Part shown: one piece after another, positions 8,459 through 18,022 of the stretch | How positions within the stretch are numbered: the first letter of the stretch is position 1 | How the letters are laid out: every line of letters starts with the position of its first letter | Source: Acidovorax sp. RAC01 | Lineage (GTDB): Bacteria > Pseudomonadota > Gammaproteobacteria > Burkholderiales > Burkholderiaceae_C | Length of the DNA stretch: 64,000 bases | Assembly: GCF_001714725.1 (NCBI RefSeq) | Contig: NZ_CP016447.1 | Location: 2,805,001-2,869,000, forward strand | Direction of reading: 5' to 3' | Notes under the pieces: model-generated | Seen by the model: only the letters and a program-made list of their open reading frames with translations | What the model was told of the DNA's origin: nothing | The model's database searches: none | Program-made: the position numbers and the translations under genes

Positions 8459-9780
8459 GGGTGTACCACCTTCAAGGGCTGCATACGCGCCAGCCGTTCG
8501 GCTGCAGGCGGATGCGAATAGTAGAACTGCACGTACACCGGGTCCGGTGTCAGCGTGGATGCGTTGTCTTCATACAGCTTGAGCAGGGCAGACGCGAGGT
8601 CTGCTCCGCTGGCCAGCGACGCCGCGTAGGCATCGGCCTGGAATTCATGCTTGCGCGACTGCCGCGAGAACAAGGGCGAGATGAACAGGGTGAACACCGG
8701 CGTAGCCAGCATGAACAGCAGCAGCGCTAGGGCATCGTTAGGCGCCGAAGCCAGTGCAGGGTCGAACGAAATGTTGGGCCGCACGCCAAGGCCTGTGTAG
8801 AACCATACCTGCCCCGAAAGCCAGCCGAGCAGGGCAAACCCGGCAAGGCTGATTGCAAACATCATCACCACCCGCTGCGCGATGTGGCGGTGCTTGAAGT
8901 GACCTAACTCGTGGGCCAGGACGGCCTCGACCTCGCTTGGCGAAAGCTGGCGCAGCAGCGTGTCATAGAACACCACCCGCTTGCCCAAACCAAAACCGGT
9001 GAAGTAGGCGTTGGCGTGTGCGCTGCGGCGGCTGCCGTCCATCACGAACAGGCCTTTGGCCTCGAAGCCGCAACGCTGCATGAGCGCCGTCACGCGGGCG
9101 CGCAGCGACTCGTCTTCCAGCGGCTGGAACTTGTTGAACAGCGGCGCGATGAAGGTCGGGTACACCACCATCAGCACCAGGTTGAAACCCATCCAGAAGC
9201 ACCAGGCCCACAGCCACCAGAGTGACCCGGTCGCACCCATGAGCCACAGAATCAGGGCCGCGACCGGCAGGCCAATGGCCGCGCCCACCAGCAGGCCCTT
9301 GACGGCGTCTGCCAGCCAGAGTCGCCACGTCATGCGGTTGAAGCCGAAGCGTTCTTCGATCACGAAGGTCTGGTACAGCGAAAGCGGCAGATCGATCAGG
9401 CCGCTGATGACTGCAAATGCGGCCAGCAGCGCAAGTTGTTGGGCCATGCCACCGCCCAGTGCATCCAGCAGCATCTGGTTGAGTGCATCAAGGCCCCCCA
9501 GTAAGGTCCACCCCAGGAGGACGGCGGCGCCCAGAGCCATTTCAATCAGCCCAAGACGCGTCTTGGTGACGGTGTAGTCAGCGGCCTTTTGATGGGCGGC
9601 CAGCGAAATGCGCGCCGCGAACGCTTCAGGCACGGCGCCGCGATGGGTTGCCACATGCCGGATCTGCCGCGAGGCCAGCCAGAAGCGTAGCAAAAGGCCG
9701 GCAGCGAGGGCGATGGCAAAGGCCAGCGTCAGCGCCAGCGAGGGGGAAAACAGGTTTTCGGGGACGGGAGGTACAGACAT
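8455..9780 (-). CDS. M48 family metallopeptidase, Ste24/CAAX-protease type
   Basis: Membrane zinc endopeptidase of 441 residues. The catalytic helix [12 protein letters not shown] lies near residue 295, preceded by [15 protein letters not shown] and followed by a downstream [12 protein letters not shown] that supplies the third zinc ligand (Glu) near 375. Several hydrophobic helices flank the site, as in Ste24. The N-terminus [11 protein letters not shown] at 9780 was chosen; upstream codons overlap orn. In bacteria the role is probably membrane-protein quality control, not prenyl-protein processing. First gene of the operon with the dehydratase and rsgA; divergent from orn with 37 bases between starts. 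Confidence 0.9.
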   Translation of the reverse strand: MSVPPVPENLFSPSLALTLAFAIALAAGLLLRFWLASRQIRHVATHRGAVPEAFAARISLAAHQKAADYTVTKTRLGLIEMALGAAVLLGWTLLGGLDALNQMLLDALGGGMAQQLALLAAFAVISGLIDLPLSLYQTFVIEERFGFNRMTWRLWLADAVKGLLVGAAIGLPVAALILWLMGATGSLWWLWAWCFWMGFNLVLMVVYPTFIAPLFNKFQPLEDESLRARVTALMQRCGFEAKGLFVMDGSRRSAHANAYFTGFGLGKRVVFYDTLLRQLSPSEVEAVLAHELGHFKHRHIAQRVVMMFAISLAGFALLGWLSGQVWFYTGLGVRPNISFDPALASAPNDALALLLFMLATPVFTLFISPLFSRQSRKHEFQADAYAASLASGADLASALLKLYEDNASTLTPDPVYVQFYYSHPPAAERLARMQPLKVVHP

Positions 9781-9817
9781 GTGCGGCGAGTTTAGGCCAT
9801 CAGCGACAATGCGCGCC

Positions 9818-10396
9818 ATGTCAGAAACCCACAACCCTACCCCCGCCATGCTTGCCAAATCCGACCAGAACCTGGTGTGGCTGGACTGCGAGATGACCGG
9901 TCTGGAACCGGACACCGATCGCCTGCTGGAGATCGCAGTTGTCGTGACGGGACCGACCCTGGAGCCGCGTGTGGAGGGCCCCGTCCTCGTCATCCACCAG
10001 TCGGACGCGCTGCTCAATGGCATGGACGCCTGGAACAAGGGCACGCATGGCCGCAGTGGCCTGATCGATAAAGTGAAGGCATCGACCGTGACGGAGGCCG
10101 AGGCCGAGCAGGAAATCCTGGCTTTCCTTGCGAAGTATGTGCCCAAGGGCGTGGCGCCGATGTGCGGCAACAGTATTGGCCAGGACCGGCGGTTTCTGGT
10201 GCGGTACATGCCCAAGCTCGAGCGCTTTTTCCACTACCGAAACGTGGACGTGAGCACCCTCAAGGAACTGGCCAAGCGCTGGAAGCCCGAGGCCTACACC
10301 AGCTTCAAAAAGGCGCAAAAGCACACGGCGCTGGCCGATGTGCACGAATCCATCGATGAGCTGGCGCATTACCGGACGCACCTGCTATCCGTTTGA
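9818..10396 (+). CDS. orn: Oligoribonuclease
   Basis: DEDDh 3'-5' exoribonuclease of 192 residues that degrades two- to five-base RNAs including pGpG, the breakdown product of cyclic di-GMP. Exo I is [21 protein letters not shown] (near residues 20-39), Exo II lies in [13 protein letters not shown], and Exo III is [14 protein letters not shown] near the C-terminus. Starts are possible at 9809 (MRAM), 9818 and 9848; 9818 is used. Its link to c-di-GMP turnover is of interest because two GGDEF proteins are encoded in this window. Confidence 0.95.
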   Translation: MSETHNPTPAMLAKSDQNLVWLDCEMTGLEPDTDRLLEIAVVVTGPTLEPRVEGPVLVIHQSDALLNGMDAWNKGTHGRSGLIDKVKASTVTEAEAEQEILAFLAKYVPKGVAPMCGNSIGQDRRFLVRYMPKLERFFHYRNVDVSTLKELAKRWKPEAYTSFKKAQKHTALADVHESIDELAHYRTHLLSV

Positions 10397-10486
10397 GCCT
10401 GTGTTCACCCAGAGCGCGCGATGATGCAGGCGCTCCGCCACCAAATGGGCACCTCGCTACCGAGTCACCGGAACGGTAGGGGGGGC

Positions 10487-10516
10487 TTGCGGGGAAACCC
10501 TGATTCATGCCATAAT
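10487..10516 (+). promoter_or_regulatory. Promoter of the DEAD-box helicase gene
   Basis: TTGCGG (10487-10492), 18-base spacer, CATAAT (10511-10516) with TGC directly before it, an extended -10. The predicted start is about 210 bases upstream of the coding region. Confidence 0.6.
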
Positions 10517-10519
10517 CGC

Positions 10520-10733
10520 TGGCTGCGCAGGAAACCGTCCTCGCAGATTGTGCATCTCCCCTCACACACCGGGCCCGCCAGCCGTCTGTCTTCACTGAAC
10601 AGCACAGGACTGGCAAGAACGCCCACCCGCACCGGACCACCGGCGCAGGTTTCGTTTGATGGTTGATGTTTTTTAACCATTGACGAAGCCACTCGCAGGC
10701 TGCGCCTGCGATCGTCTTCGTGAGAGAAAAATC
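10520..10733 (+). promoter_or_regulatory. Long structured 5' leader of the DEAD-box helicase
   Basis: About 210 untranslated bases between the predicted promoter and the start codon. Paired segments include ATGGTT/AACCAT (10659-10664/10675-10680), then CGCAGGC/GCCTGCG (10694-10700/10704-10710) nested inside ACGAAG/CTTCGT (10683-10688/10716-10721), ending just before the GAGAGAAAA ribosome-binding region. Long leaders of this kind occur on cold-induced helicase messages; regulation here is inferred. Confidence 0.5.
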
Positions 10734-12635
10734 ATGACCGACACCTCTTTGGTGCAGGGCGAATTCGCGCCTGCAAACATTTCCCTGGCTGCTGACGTTT
10801 CCGTGCAGTCCCCCCTGGATTCCGTGGCGGCAGTTGCTGCTGAAGAAGTCACGGCTGAGCCCAACGGCTTCATCGAGCTGGGCCTGGCGCCTGAACTGGT
10901 GCAAGCCGTGGCCGACCTCGGCTACACCCAGCCCACCAGCGTCCAGCTCAAGGCCATTCCCTTGGCCATGGGCGGTGGCAACGATTCCACCAAGTTCATC
11001 GACCTGATGGTGTCCAGCCAGACGGGTAGCGGCAAGACGGCTGCTTTCCTGTTGCCCGTGCTGCACACGCTGATCAAGCAGCAGGCCGAGGCCGAAGCCG
11101 AAGAGCGCGCCGCCTTCGAGCGCGCTGTGGCCGAAGCCGCGGCCCGTGGCGAACCCGCTCCCAAGCGCGCCAAGCGCAAGGACCCCACCAGCTCGCGCAA
11201 CTTCAAGGCCGCCACCCCCGGCGCCCTGATCCTGTGCCCCACGCGTGAACTGGCCCAGCAGGTGGCGCATGACGCTATCGACCTGGTCAAGCACTGCCGT
11301 GGCCTGCGCGTGGCCAACGTGGTGGGCGGCATGCCTTACCAGTTGCAGATCGCCAAGCTGCAAAACGCAGATCTGGTCGTTGCAACGCCTGGCCGTCTGC
11401 TGGACCTGCAGCGCTCGATGCAGATCAAGCTCGACAAGGTGCAGTTCCTGGTGGTTGATGAAGCCGACCGCATGCTGGACCTGGGCTTCTCGGACGACCT
11501 GGCCGAACTGAACCAGCTGACCTCGCAGCGCAAGCAGACCATGATGTTCAGCGCCACGTTTGCGCCGCGCATCCAGCAGCTGGCCATGCGCGTGATGCAC
11601 GACGGTGGTTCTTCTGTGCAAAAGGTCACCATCGACTCGCCGCAAGAAAAGCACGCCAACATCAAGCAGATGCTGTACTGGGCCGACAATGCCCAGCACA
11701 AGCGCAAGCTGCTGGACCACTGGCTGCGTGACACCACCATCAACCAGGCTATCGTCTTTGCCAGCACGCAAGTCGAATGCGACGGCCTGGCCAATGACCT
11801 GCAGCAGGAAGGCTTCTCGGCCGTAGCCCTGCATGGCGCCCTGAGCCAGGGTCTGCGCAACCGCCGATTGATGGCACTGCGTGCTGGCCAGGTGCAGATC
11901 CTGGTGGCTACCGATGTGGCTGCCCGCGGTATCGACGTGCCCACGATCACCCACGTGTTCAACTTTGGCCTGCCCATGAAGGCCGAGGACTACACCCACC
12001 GCATTGGCCGTACTGGCCGTGCGGGCCGCGACGGCCTGGCCGTCACGTTTGCCGAGTTCCGCGACCGCCGCAAGATCTACGACATTGAGTCGTACAGCCG
12101 CCAGCAGTTCAAGGCCGAAGTGATCCCGGGCATGGAGCCCTCGCAACGTGCTCCGCAAGCTCCGCGCGGTGGTGATTTCGGCGGTGGCCGTGGTGCCCCT
12201 GGCCGTTCTTACGACAACCGTGACAACGCATCGCGTGGCCGTTTCGGTGGCCCTGCACGTGGTGGCAATGGTGATCGCGGCGGCTTCGGTGGTGGCGGTG
12301 GTGGTTTCGGCGGCGGCTTTGCGGGGCGCGACGCTCACCGCGGCGCCCCTGCACGTGCCGAAGGCAACGGTTTTGGCGGTGGTCGTGAAGACCGCGGCTT
12401 TGCAGCCCCGCGCCGTGACGGCGACGGCTACGGCCGCAAGCCGGGTTTTGGCGACGCAGGCCGCGGTGGTTTTGCCCCGCGTGGCGATGCCGGTGCGCCC
12501 CGTGGAGACTATGCTCCTCGCGGCGACTTCGCACCGCGCAAGCCGGCGTTTGCCAAGCCTGCAGGTGCTGGCGGTGGTGGCAAGCCTTTTGTGGCCCATG
12601 ACGCTCGCAAGCGTCCAGCACGTCCAGCACGCTGA
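10734..12635 (+). CDS. rhlE: DEAD-box ATP-dependent RNA helicase, RhlE type
   Basis: RNA-unwinding ATPase of 633 residues. Q-motif region LGYTQPTSVQLKAIPLAM (near 61-79), motif I SSQTGSGKTAAF, motif II VVDEADRMLDLGF, motif III SATF, motif VI HRIGRTGRAGRDG. Between motifs I and Ia is a charged insertion (about residues 118-160, rich in Glu, Ala and Lys) that is longer than in E. coli RhlE. From about residue 475 the protein is a Gly/Arg/Phe-rich tail ending KRPARPAR, probably an RNA-binding, condensate-prone extension. The start MTDTSLVQGE follows GAGAGAAAAATC. Confidence 0.94.
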   Translation: MTDTSLVQGEFAPANISLAADVSVQSPLDSVAAVAAEEVTAEPNGFIELGLAPELVQAVADLGYTQPTSVQLKAIPLAMGGGNDSTKFIDLMVSSQTGSGKTAAFLLPVLHTLIKQQAEAEAEERAAFERAVAEAAARGEPAPKRAKRKDPTSSRNFKAATPGALILCPTRELAQQVAHDAIDLVKHCRGLRVANVVGGMPYQLQIAKLQNADLVVATPGRLLDLQRSMQIKLDKVQFLVVDEADRMLDLGFSDDLAELNQLTSQRKQTMMFSATFAPRIQQLAMRVMHDGGSSVQKVTIDSPQEKHANIKQMLYWADNAQHKRKLLDHWLRDTTINQAIVFASTQVECDGLANDLQQEGFSAVALHGALSQGLRNRRLMALRAGQVQILVATDVAARGIDVPTITHVFNFGLPMKAEDYTHRIGRTGRAGRDGLAVTFAEFRDRRKIYDIESYSRQQFKAEVIPGMEPSQRAPQAPRGGDFGGGRGAPGRSYDNRDNASRGRFGGPARGGNGDRGGFGGGGGGFGGGFAGRDAHRGAPARAEGNGFGGGREDRGFAAPRRDGDGYGRKPGFGDAGRGGFAPRGDAGAPRGDYAPRGDFAPRKPAFAKPAGAGGGGKPFVAHDARKRPARPAR

Positions 12636-12696
12636 TCCCTCGGGATCGCCGGGCTGGCTGCCCGGCGCGGTCCCATTGAATTCACAGCAGCTTTGC

Positions 12697-12732
12697 AAAA
12701 GGGCTGGCTCCGAAAGGTGCCAGCCCTTTTCT
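12697..12732 (+). terminator. Intrinsic terminator after the helicase gene
   Basis: AAAAGGGCTGGC (12697-12708), ten-base loop, GCCAGCCCTTTTCT (12719-12732): a perfect 12-base stem ending in T residues. Confidence 0.9.
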
Positions 12733-12810
12733 CATGGGGCATCGCGTCCGCAAGGCACTGCCTTATCGCGCCTGCGGCGTCGTCAATAATCGACGCGGGA
12801 GGTATTTGCC

Positions 12811-14277
12811 GTGTCGTCTTCTTATTCGCAAGTCGCTGATTTCGATCACATGTTCGAGCTGGCGCCGGTTTCGCTGTGGCTGGAAGATTACAGCGCGCTC
12901 AGGCAGCTGTTTGACCGCTGGCGCACGGAAGGCGTGACCGACCTTCGTGCCCATCTGGCCGCCGACCCGGCGCGGCTCAGTGAATGCAGCGCTTCGCTCC
13001 GGATCCTGCGAGTGAACCGTCGGACGCTTGAACTGTTTGCGGCGCCTTCCCAGGATGCGCTGGTCGCCAACCTTGACAAGGTATTCCGTGACGACATGCA
13101 CGACGCCGTGGTGCATGAGCTGCAGGCGCTGTGGTCGGGGCAGCTGGAGTTCTCCAACCAGAGTGCCAACTACGCCCTCGATGGCCGCAGGCTGGACGTG
13201 CACATCCGTGCCCGCATTCTTCCCGGGCACGAAAATTCGTGGGATCGCGTGCTGGTATCCCTGGAGGACATCACGGGCCAGGTACGTGCCGGGCAGCAGC
13301 TTCGGCGCAGTGAACAGCATGCGCGAGACCTGTTCGAGCATTCCCCGGTTTCGCTCTGGGTGGAGGACTTCAGTGCCGTGAAAACACTGCTCGACGGTGC
13401 ACGCGCGCAGGGCATCGACGATTTCAAGACTTTCATCACCGTTCACCCCGAGTTTGTGAACCGCTGCATGAGTGAGATCAGGGTGATCGACGTGAACCAG
13501 CAGACGCTGCGGATGTTTGGCGCACGCAGCAAGGACGAGCTGCTCAACAACATCGGCAGGGTGTTTCGCGGAGAAATGCACGAGTCCTTTGCAGAGCAAC
13601 TGCTCGACTTGTGGGAGGGCAAGACCTTTCAGCAGCGGGAGGTCGTCAACTACGCGCTGTCGGGAGACCCCATTCACATCCACATGCAGTTCTCGATACC
13701 GGCGGACCATCTTGCCGACTGGAGCCTGGTTCTGCTGTCGCTGGTGGACATCACGGCCCGCAAGAAGGCAGAAGCGTATCTGGAGTACCTGGGCAAGCAC
13801 GATGTGCTGACCCAGTTGCGCAACCGGGCGTTCTATGTGGAGGAACTCAACCGCATCACGCGCAAGGGACCGTGGCCGCTGACGGTGATTGCCATCGACC
13901 TCAATGGCCTGAAAGCCGTGAACGACGACCGGGGGCACGCCGCGGGCGATGCGCTGCTGCGCCGGGTGGGTGAAGTGCTGGGCAAGGCGGTGGATTCGCC
14001 CGCCTGCGCAGCGCGCATTGGCGGAGACGAGTTCTGTGTGTTGCTGCCAGGTACGGACGAGCGTGGTGCGCATGCGCTGCAGGAGCGCATCTTGTCTATG
14101 CTGGAGCTGAACAACCAGTTCTACCCGGGGCAGCCTATCAGCCTGGCAATGGGCGTGGCGTCCTGTGCGTCTGGTGATCTGGTGGAAGCCACGATCCACC
14201 GCGCGGACAAGGCCATGTATGCCGAAAAGGAGCGCTATTACCAGGACAGGGGCATCGACCGCCGTAGCGCTGGTTGA
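12811..14277 (+). CDS. Diguanylate cyclase with two tandem PAS-like sensor domains
   Basis: Cytoplasmic protein of 488 residues predicted to make cyclic di-GMP. GTG start with GGGAGG eight bases upstream. Two similar sensor units follow each other: PVSLWLEDYSALRQLFDRWR near residue 20 and PVSLWVEDFSAVKTLLDGAR near 180, each followed by a VNRRTLELF/VNQQTLRMF PAS segment and a LVDITARKKAEA-type exit. The GGDEF domain occupies about 320-480, with IGGDEFC near 403. No RxxD inhibitory site is present five residues before GGDEF, so product feedback may be absent. No membrane segment is visible. Confidence 0.9.
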   Translation: MSSSYSQVADFDHMFELAPVSLWLEDYSALRQLFDRWRTEGVTDLRAHLAADPARLSECSASLRILRVNRRTLELFAAPSQDALVANLDKVFRDDMHDAVVHELQALWSGQLEFSNQSANYALDGRRLDVHIRARILPGHENSWDRVLVSLEDITGQVRAGQQLRRSEQHARDLFEHSPVSLWVEDFSAVKTLLDGARAQGIDDFKTFITVHPEFVNRCMSEIRVIDVNQQTLRMFGARSKDELLNNIGRVFRGEMHESFAEQLLDLWEGKTFQQREVVNYALSGDPIHIHMQFSIPADHLADWSLVLLSLVDITARKKAEAYLEYLGKHDVLTQLRNRAFYVEELNRITRKGPWPLTVIAIDLNGLKAVNDDRGHAAGDALLRRVGEVLGKAVDSPACAARIGGDEFCVLLPGTDERGAHALQERILSMLELNNQFYPGQPISLAMGVASCASGDLVEATIHRADKAMYAEKERYYQDRGIDRRSAG

Positions 14278-14373
14278 CCGGCCACGCTCGACCAGACGCT
14301 GGCGGCTCGATCCCCCATGCGGCCCGATTTCTGCGGCGCCTGCGTGTTTCCTGGCTGGGCTTGACGCCTGCGC

Positions 14374-15609
14374 CTAGCCCGCTGCGGTTGCATTGCGGCC
14401 CACTTCGGGCCAGCGGTGGTGCAGGTAGATCCAGGCAAACAGGCCCACGCACATCATCAGTAACGACGATAGTGCGAGCAGCACCGTGGAATGCATCACC
14501 AGCGGCACCAGCACACCGGCGACCAGTCCGTTGGCTGTGGAGCCCACAAATGCCTGCATGGATGACGCCATTCCGCGCCGCTCGGGGTGGAGGTCCAGCA
14601 CCAGCAGGGTCACGACCGGCACCATCAGTGCCCAGCCAAACGCAAACACTGCGATGGGTGCCAATGCCCAGGCGGCGTGCACGGGCAGCAGCAGGTTGGC
14701 CGCGAGGTTGCAGACGGCCACGGTTGCCATGATGACGAAGCCGTGGCGTATCTGCCGTTTGGGCGCAATCTTGCCCGCCAGGCGCCCGCTCAGCCAGGCG
14801 CCACCCATGATGCCCGATATGGTCAGCACAAAGAACCAGAAGAACTGGGTGGGCCCCAGCCCCAGGTGGTCCCCCAGAAAGGCAGGGGCAGCCAGCACGT
14901 ACAGAAACATCCCGTTGAACGGCACCCCGCTGGCCAGTGCCAGCAGTACAAACCGCGGGCTTGAGCCCAGCTGCCAGTAGCCGCGCATCAGGTGCGGCAC
15001 GTTGAAAGGCTGGCGAAGCTCAGGTTGCAGCGTTTCGGGAAGCAGGCGGAAATTGGCGACCCAGAGGACTACCCCTATAGCCGTGAGAAACCAGAAGATG
15101 CTGTGCCAGCCTGCATGGACGAACAGCCAGCCTCCTACGATCGGCGCGATGGCGGGGGCCACGCCGAAGTAGATGGTGACCTGGCTCATGACCTGCTGGG
15201 CACGCGCTGGCGGAAACATGTCGCGGATCACGGCCCGCGACACCACGATGCCGGCACCGGTGGACAGGCCTTGCAGGGCGCGGAACACGATGAGCTGACC
15301 GATGGTTTCCGACATTGCGCAACCGGCCGACGCCAGTGTGAACATGGCAATGCCGCACAGCACCACGGGCCTGCGCCCGAAACTGTCGGCCAGTGCGCCA
15401 TGAAAGAGGTTCATGAAGGCAAAACCGAACAGGTAGGCCGACAGGGTCTGCTGCATCTCGACCGGCGTGGCGCCGAGCGCCGTGGCAATGCCGGTGAACG
15501 CAGGGATGTAGGTATCGATGGAAAACGGACCCAGCATGCCCAGCACCGCAAGCAGGGCAGCCAGGGCCCATTGGGGCGCGCGCCATAACGTCTGGGCGTG
15601 TGGGTTCAT
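14374..15609 (-). CDS. Bcr/CflA family multidrug efflux MFS transporter
   Basis: Twelve-helix proton-driven exporter of 411 residues in the inner membrane. Motifs of the Bcr/CflA group: helix 1 LGPFSIDTYIPAFTGIA, loop 2-3 GALADSFGRRPVVLCG (MFS motif A), helix 4 RALQGLSTGAGIVVSRAVIRD (the RxxQG...A motif). Substrates in the family are bicyclomycin, sulfonamides, chloramphenicol or cysteine; not determinable here. MNPHAQTLWRAPQWA at 15609 was taken as start. Convergent with the GGDEF gene with 96 bases between, where no clear terminator is seen. Confidence 0.92.
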   Translation of the reverse strand: MNPHAQTLWRAPQWALAALLAVLGMLGPFSIDTYIPAFTGIATALGATPVEMQQTLSAYLFGFAFMNLFHGALADSFGRRPVVLCGIAMFTLASAGCAMSETIGQLIVFRALQGLSTGAGIVVSRAVIRDMFPPARAQQVMSQVTIYFGVAPAIAPIVGGWLFVHAGWHSIFWFLTAIGVVLWVANFRLLPETLQPELRQPFNVPHLMRGYWQLGSSPRFVLLALASGVPFNGMFLYVLAAPAFLGDHLGLGPTQFFWFFVLTISGIMGGAWLSGRLAGKIAPKRQIRHGFVIMATVAVCNLAANLLLPVHAAWALAPIAVFAFGWALMVPVVTLLVLDLHPERRGMASSMQAFVGSTANGLVAGVLVPLVMHSTVLLALSSLLMMCVGLFAWIYLHHRWPEVGRNATAAG

Positions 15610-15867
15610 GGTCAAGGCGTCGCGTGAGGCGGTGCAGGGGAAGGCGAGGGCGGCAAAGCGAATGGGCAGCAATTGGGCTGCGCGACGGTGATGCTAATGG
15701 CTGAGCCCCCGTGGTCGTGTAGGACCGGGGACAAGGCGACGTGATGTGTGTGCAGCGCGAAGACCTTGTTCTCGCCGCACGGATACCGTGGGTTTCCCGT
15801 CGCGGCCAGCGGGGCAGCGCCTGCGGGATCGCTGCAAAGTTGCAGCGAACATTGCCGCCCCAAATAC
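15610..15867. other. Gene-free stretch upstream of the MFS gene
   Basis: About 260 bases between the MFS start and the tRNA-Lys terminator. It must contain the MFS promoter on the minus strand, but no convincing -35/-10 pair or operator could be picked out. No coding or RNA gene is recognised. Confidence 0.5.
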
Positions 15868-15900
15868 AAAACCCCGGCATCTGGAAGATGCCGGGGTTTT
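15868..15900 (-). terminator. Terminator of tRNA-Lys
   Basis: Perfect 14-base inverted repeat AAAACCCCGGCATC / GATGCCGGGGTTTT around a five-base loop, five bases beyond the CCA end of the tRNA on the minus strand. T-runs on both sides make it bidirectional. Confidence 0.9.
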
Positions 15901-15905
15901 ACGTT

Positions 15906-15981
15906 TGGTGGGTCCTGAGTGACTCGAACACTCGACCTACGGATTAAGAGTCCGCTGCTCTACCAACTGAGCTAAGAACCC
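15906..15981 (-). tRNA. tRNA-Lys, anticodon CTT
   Basis: Read on the minus strand, 76 bases with an encoded CCA end (15908-15906). Acceptor stem GGGTTCT pairs with AGGACCC (one G-U pair), discriminator A. D-arm AGCTCAGTTGGTAGAGC, anticodon arm CGGA-CTCTTAA-TCCG with anticodon CTT, T-arm with the GTTCGAGTC sequence. The loop and D-arm match tRNA-Lys. It is a solitary gene with its own promoter and terminator. Confidence 0.97.
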
Positions 15982-16019
15982 AAACTTTTTATTCTTTCTG
16001 CATTGCTGCAGAGCCTCGA

Positions 16020-16049
16020 ATTATGCCGCAATTTTTGGCCGCTTGGCAA
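16020..16049 (-). promoter_or_regulatory. Promoter of tRNA-Lys
   Basis: On the minus strand TTGCCA (16049-16044), 18-base spacer, CATAAT (16025-16020). The predicted start is about 30 bases before the tRNA, through an A-rich leader, the usual short tRNA leader. Confidence 0.65.
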
Positions 16050-16061
16050 GTGCTGCAAAAA

Positions 16062-16946
16062 TTATTGCATCGCATTGCGGCTCGCCAGCTCCACGAACAG
16101 GCCGCTGTGGTCGAGTTCGCCCAAGCCGTGTTCCACGCCTTCGGCGTACAGGCCCTCGAACAGCGACGTGATCGGGGCGTCAAAGCCGATCTCGCTGGCA
16201 GTGGCCAACGCGTTGCGCATGTCCTTGAGCTGCACGGTCATGCGGCCGCGTGGCGCGAAATCGCGCTCGACCATGCGCTGGCCGTGCAGTTGCAAAATGC
16301 GGCTGTCGGCAAAGCCACCGCTGATGGCCTCGCGCACCTTGGCCATGTCGGCGCCGCCTTTCGCCGCAAACAGCAGTGCTTCTGCCACGGCGCCGATGGT
16401 GATCCCCACGATCATCTGGTTGGCCAGCTTGGTGAGCTGGCCCGCCCCGTGGGGGCCCACCAGCGTGGCGCGGCCCAGGGCTGCGAACACGGGCTGTGCC
16501 CGCGCGAAATCTTCCGGCCTGCCGCCCACCAGGATGGCGAGCGTCCCGTTTTCGGCCCCGACCGTGCCGCCCGAAACGGGGGCATCCAGATGGAACAAAC
16601 CCATCTCCCCAAGGCGCGCCGCATGGTCGCGTGCCTCGCGCGGCTGGATGGATGCCATATCGATGAACAGTGCGCCACGCCGCATGGCCTGGGCGGCGCC
16701 CAGATCGAACAGCACATGGCCCACCACTGGGCCGCTTTCAAGCAGGCTCACCACGATGTCTGCCTTGCGCACGGCATCCGCCACGCTGGAGTGAACGGAA
16801 ATGCCGAATGCGGCCAGCGGCTCTGCCTTGGCCAGGGTGCGGTTCCATGCATGGACTTCGTGGCCTGCCTCCTGCAGCCGGAGCGCCATGGGGCGGCCCA
16901 TCAGGCCAATGCCGAGGACGGCGATGCGAAGCGGTGTGGTGGTCAT
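16062..16946 (-). CDS. NAD(P)-dependent beta-hydroxyacid dehydrogenase (HIBADH/GarR family)
   Basis: Cytoplasmic oxidoreductase of 294 residues. The Rossmann start RIAVLGIGLMGRPMA (near 6-20), the substrate signature DAPVSGGTVGAENGTLAI (near 117-134) and the catalytic lysine in GAGQLTKLANQM (near 166-177) are all present. Family members reduce or oxidise 3-hydroxyisobutyrate, tartronate semialdehyde, 6-phosphogluconate or related acids; the substrate is not set by sequence alone. The start MTTTPLRIAV at 16946 removes a non-homologous upstream extension. Divergent from the esterase gene at 17069. Confidence 0.9.
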   Translation of the reverse strand: MTTTPLRIAVLGIGLMGRPMALRLQEAGHEVHAWNRTLAKAEPLAAFGISVHSSVADAVRKADIVVSLLESGPVVGHVLFDLGAAQAMRRGALFIDMASIQPREARDHAARLGEMGLFHLDAPVSGGTVGAENGTLAILVGGRPEDFARAQPVFAALGRATLVGPHGAGQLTKLANQMIVGITIGAVAEALLFAAKGGADMAKVREAISGGFADSRILQLHGQRMVERDFAPRGRMTVQLKDMRNALATASEIGFDAPITSLFEGLYAEGVEHGLGELDHSGLFVELASRNAMQ

Positions 16947-17068
16947 AGGGTGTGTGGTGCGTCGGTTGGTGCTTTGTCCATCATGGGGATTTTTGCCTCG
17001 GCAGTCTGTCACCGAGCTTGCAGGCTGCGCAAAATGCAAAGATGATGCCGTAGCCCCAGGAGACCGCC

Positions 17069-17950
17069 ATGACACTGCCCCAGCACGATCCAGCCTGGCT
17101 GGAACGCATGTACAACAACCGTGCCCTGGTGCCAGACCACGCCGATTATTTTGACCGCTGGGCGCGCGAGTCTGCGGTAGTGCGGGCCAGCCAGCCCTGC
17201 ATGCTGGATATGGCCTACGGACCGGGCGCGGGCGAAACGCTGGATGTATTTGAACCCGCCCACCCAACTGCGGGTCGGGCACCGGTGCTGGTGTTCATTC
17301 ACGGCGGGTACTGGCGGTCGCTCGACAAATCCGACCACTCATTCATCGCGCCTGTGTTTACGCAGGCCGGGTTTTGCGTGGTGGTGGTCAACTACGCGCT
17401 GTGCCCGGGAACCCCCGAGGCGCCGGTCACTGTGGCCCACATCGGCCGGCAGATGGAGAAGGCGCTGGCGTGGGTATGGCGCAACGCCGAAAGCCACGGC
17501 GGCGACCCGCGCCGGATCACCGTTGCCGGGCATTCCGCGGGTGGGCAGCTGGCGGCCATGCTGATGACCAGTGTGTGGCCGATGATCGAGGCGGGCCTGC
17601 CCGATAGCCTGGTGCGCAGTGCGCTGTCCATATCGGGGGTGCACGACCTGGAGCCACTGAGGTACACGCCGTTTTTGCAACAAGCCCTGCATCTGACCGA
17701 GCAGCAGGTGTTGCAGTGCAGTCCGGCGCGGCTGCTCGAGCCGCCGGCGGCCCGCCTGTTCTGTGCCGTGGGTGGCGATGAGAGCCCCGAGTTTCAGCGC
17801 CAGAACCAGCTCATGCAGGAGGCCTGGGGCAGCCATTGCGTGCCGCGCAGCGTGGTGCTTCCGGGGCTGAACCACTTCAGCATCCTGGATGCGCTGGTGC
17901 GGCCGGGGCACGACCTGCACCACATGGCGCTGAATCTGCTGCGCAGTTAA
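17069..17950 (+). CDS. Alpha/beta hydrolase, kynurenine formamidase-like esterase
   Basis: Soluble serine hydrolase of 293 residues. Oxyanion-hole segment FIHGGYWRSLDKSDH (near 76-90) is the form found in arylformamidase-like esterases, and the nucleophile elbow is VAGHSAGGQLA (near 152). The catalytic Asp and His fall in the C-terminal third (GGDESPEF and GLNHFSI). No kynurenine-pathway genes adjoin, so the substrate could be a small ester or amide instead. ATG at 17069 follows CAGGAGACCGCC, a good ribosome-binding site. Confidence 0.85.
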   Translation: MTLPQHDPAWLERMYNNRALVPDHADYFDRWARESAVVRASQPCMLDMAYGPGAGETLDVFEPAHPTAGRAPVLVFIHGGYWRSLDKSDHSFIAPVFTQAGFCVVVVNYALCPGTPEAPVTVAHIGRQMEKALAWVWRNAESHGGDPRRITVAGHSAGGQLAAMLMTSVWPMIEAGLPDSLVRSALSISGVHDLEPLRYTPFLQQALHLTEQQVLQCSPARLLEPPAARLFCAVGGDESPEFQRQNQLMQEAWGSHCVPRSVVLPGLNHFSILDALVRPGHDLHHMALNLLRS

Positions 17951-18022
17951 GGCCAGGCCGAACCGGGTGGCAAGGGCGCGCCGCGGCCCGCAGCGGCCTG
18001 CGCCCCCGTGCCACTGCGTCCC

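Noticed and set aside
10305..12698. 797-codon frame opposite the RNA helicase
   Set aside because: Opposite a well-supported DEAD-box gene; low-complexity Thr/Ala/Val product.
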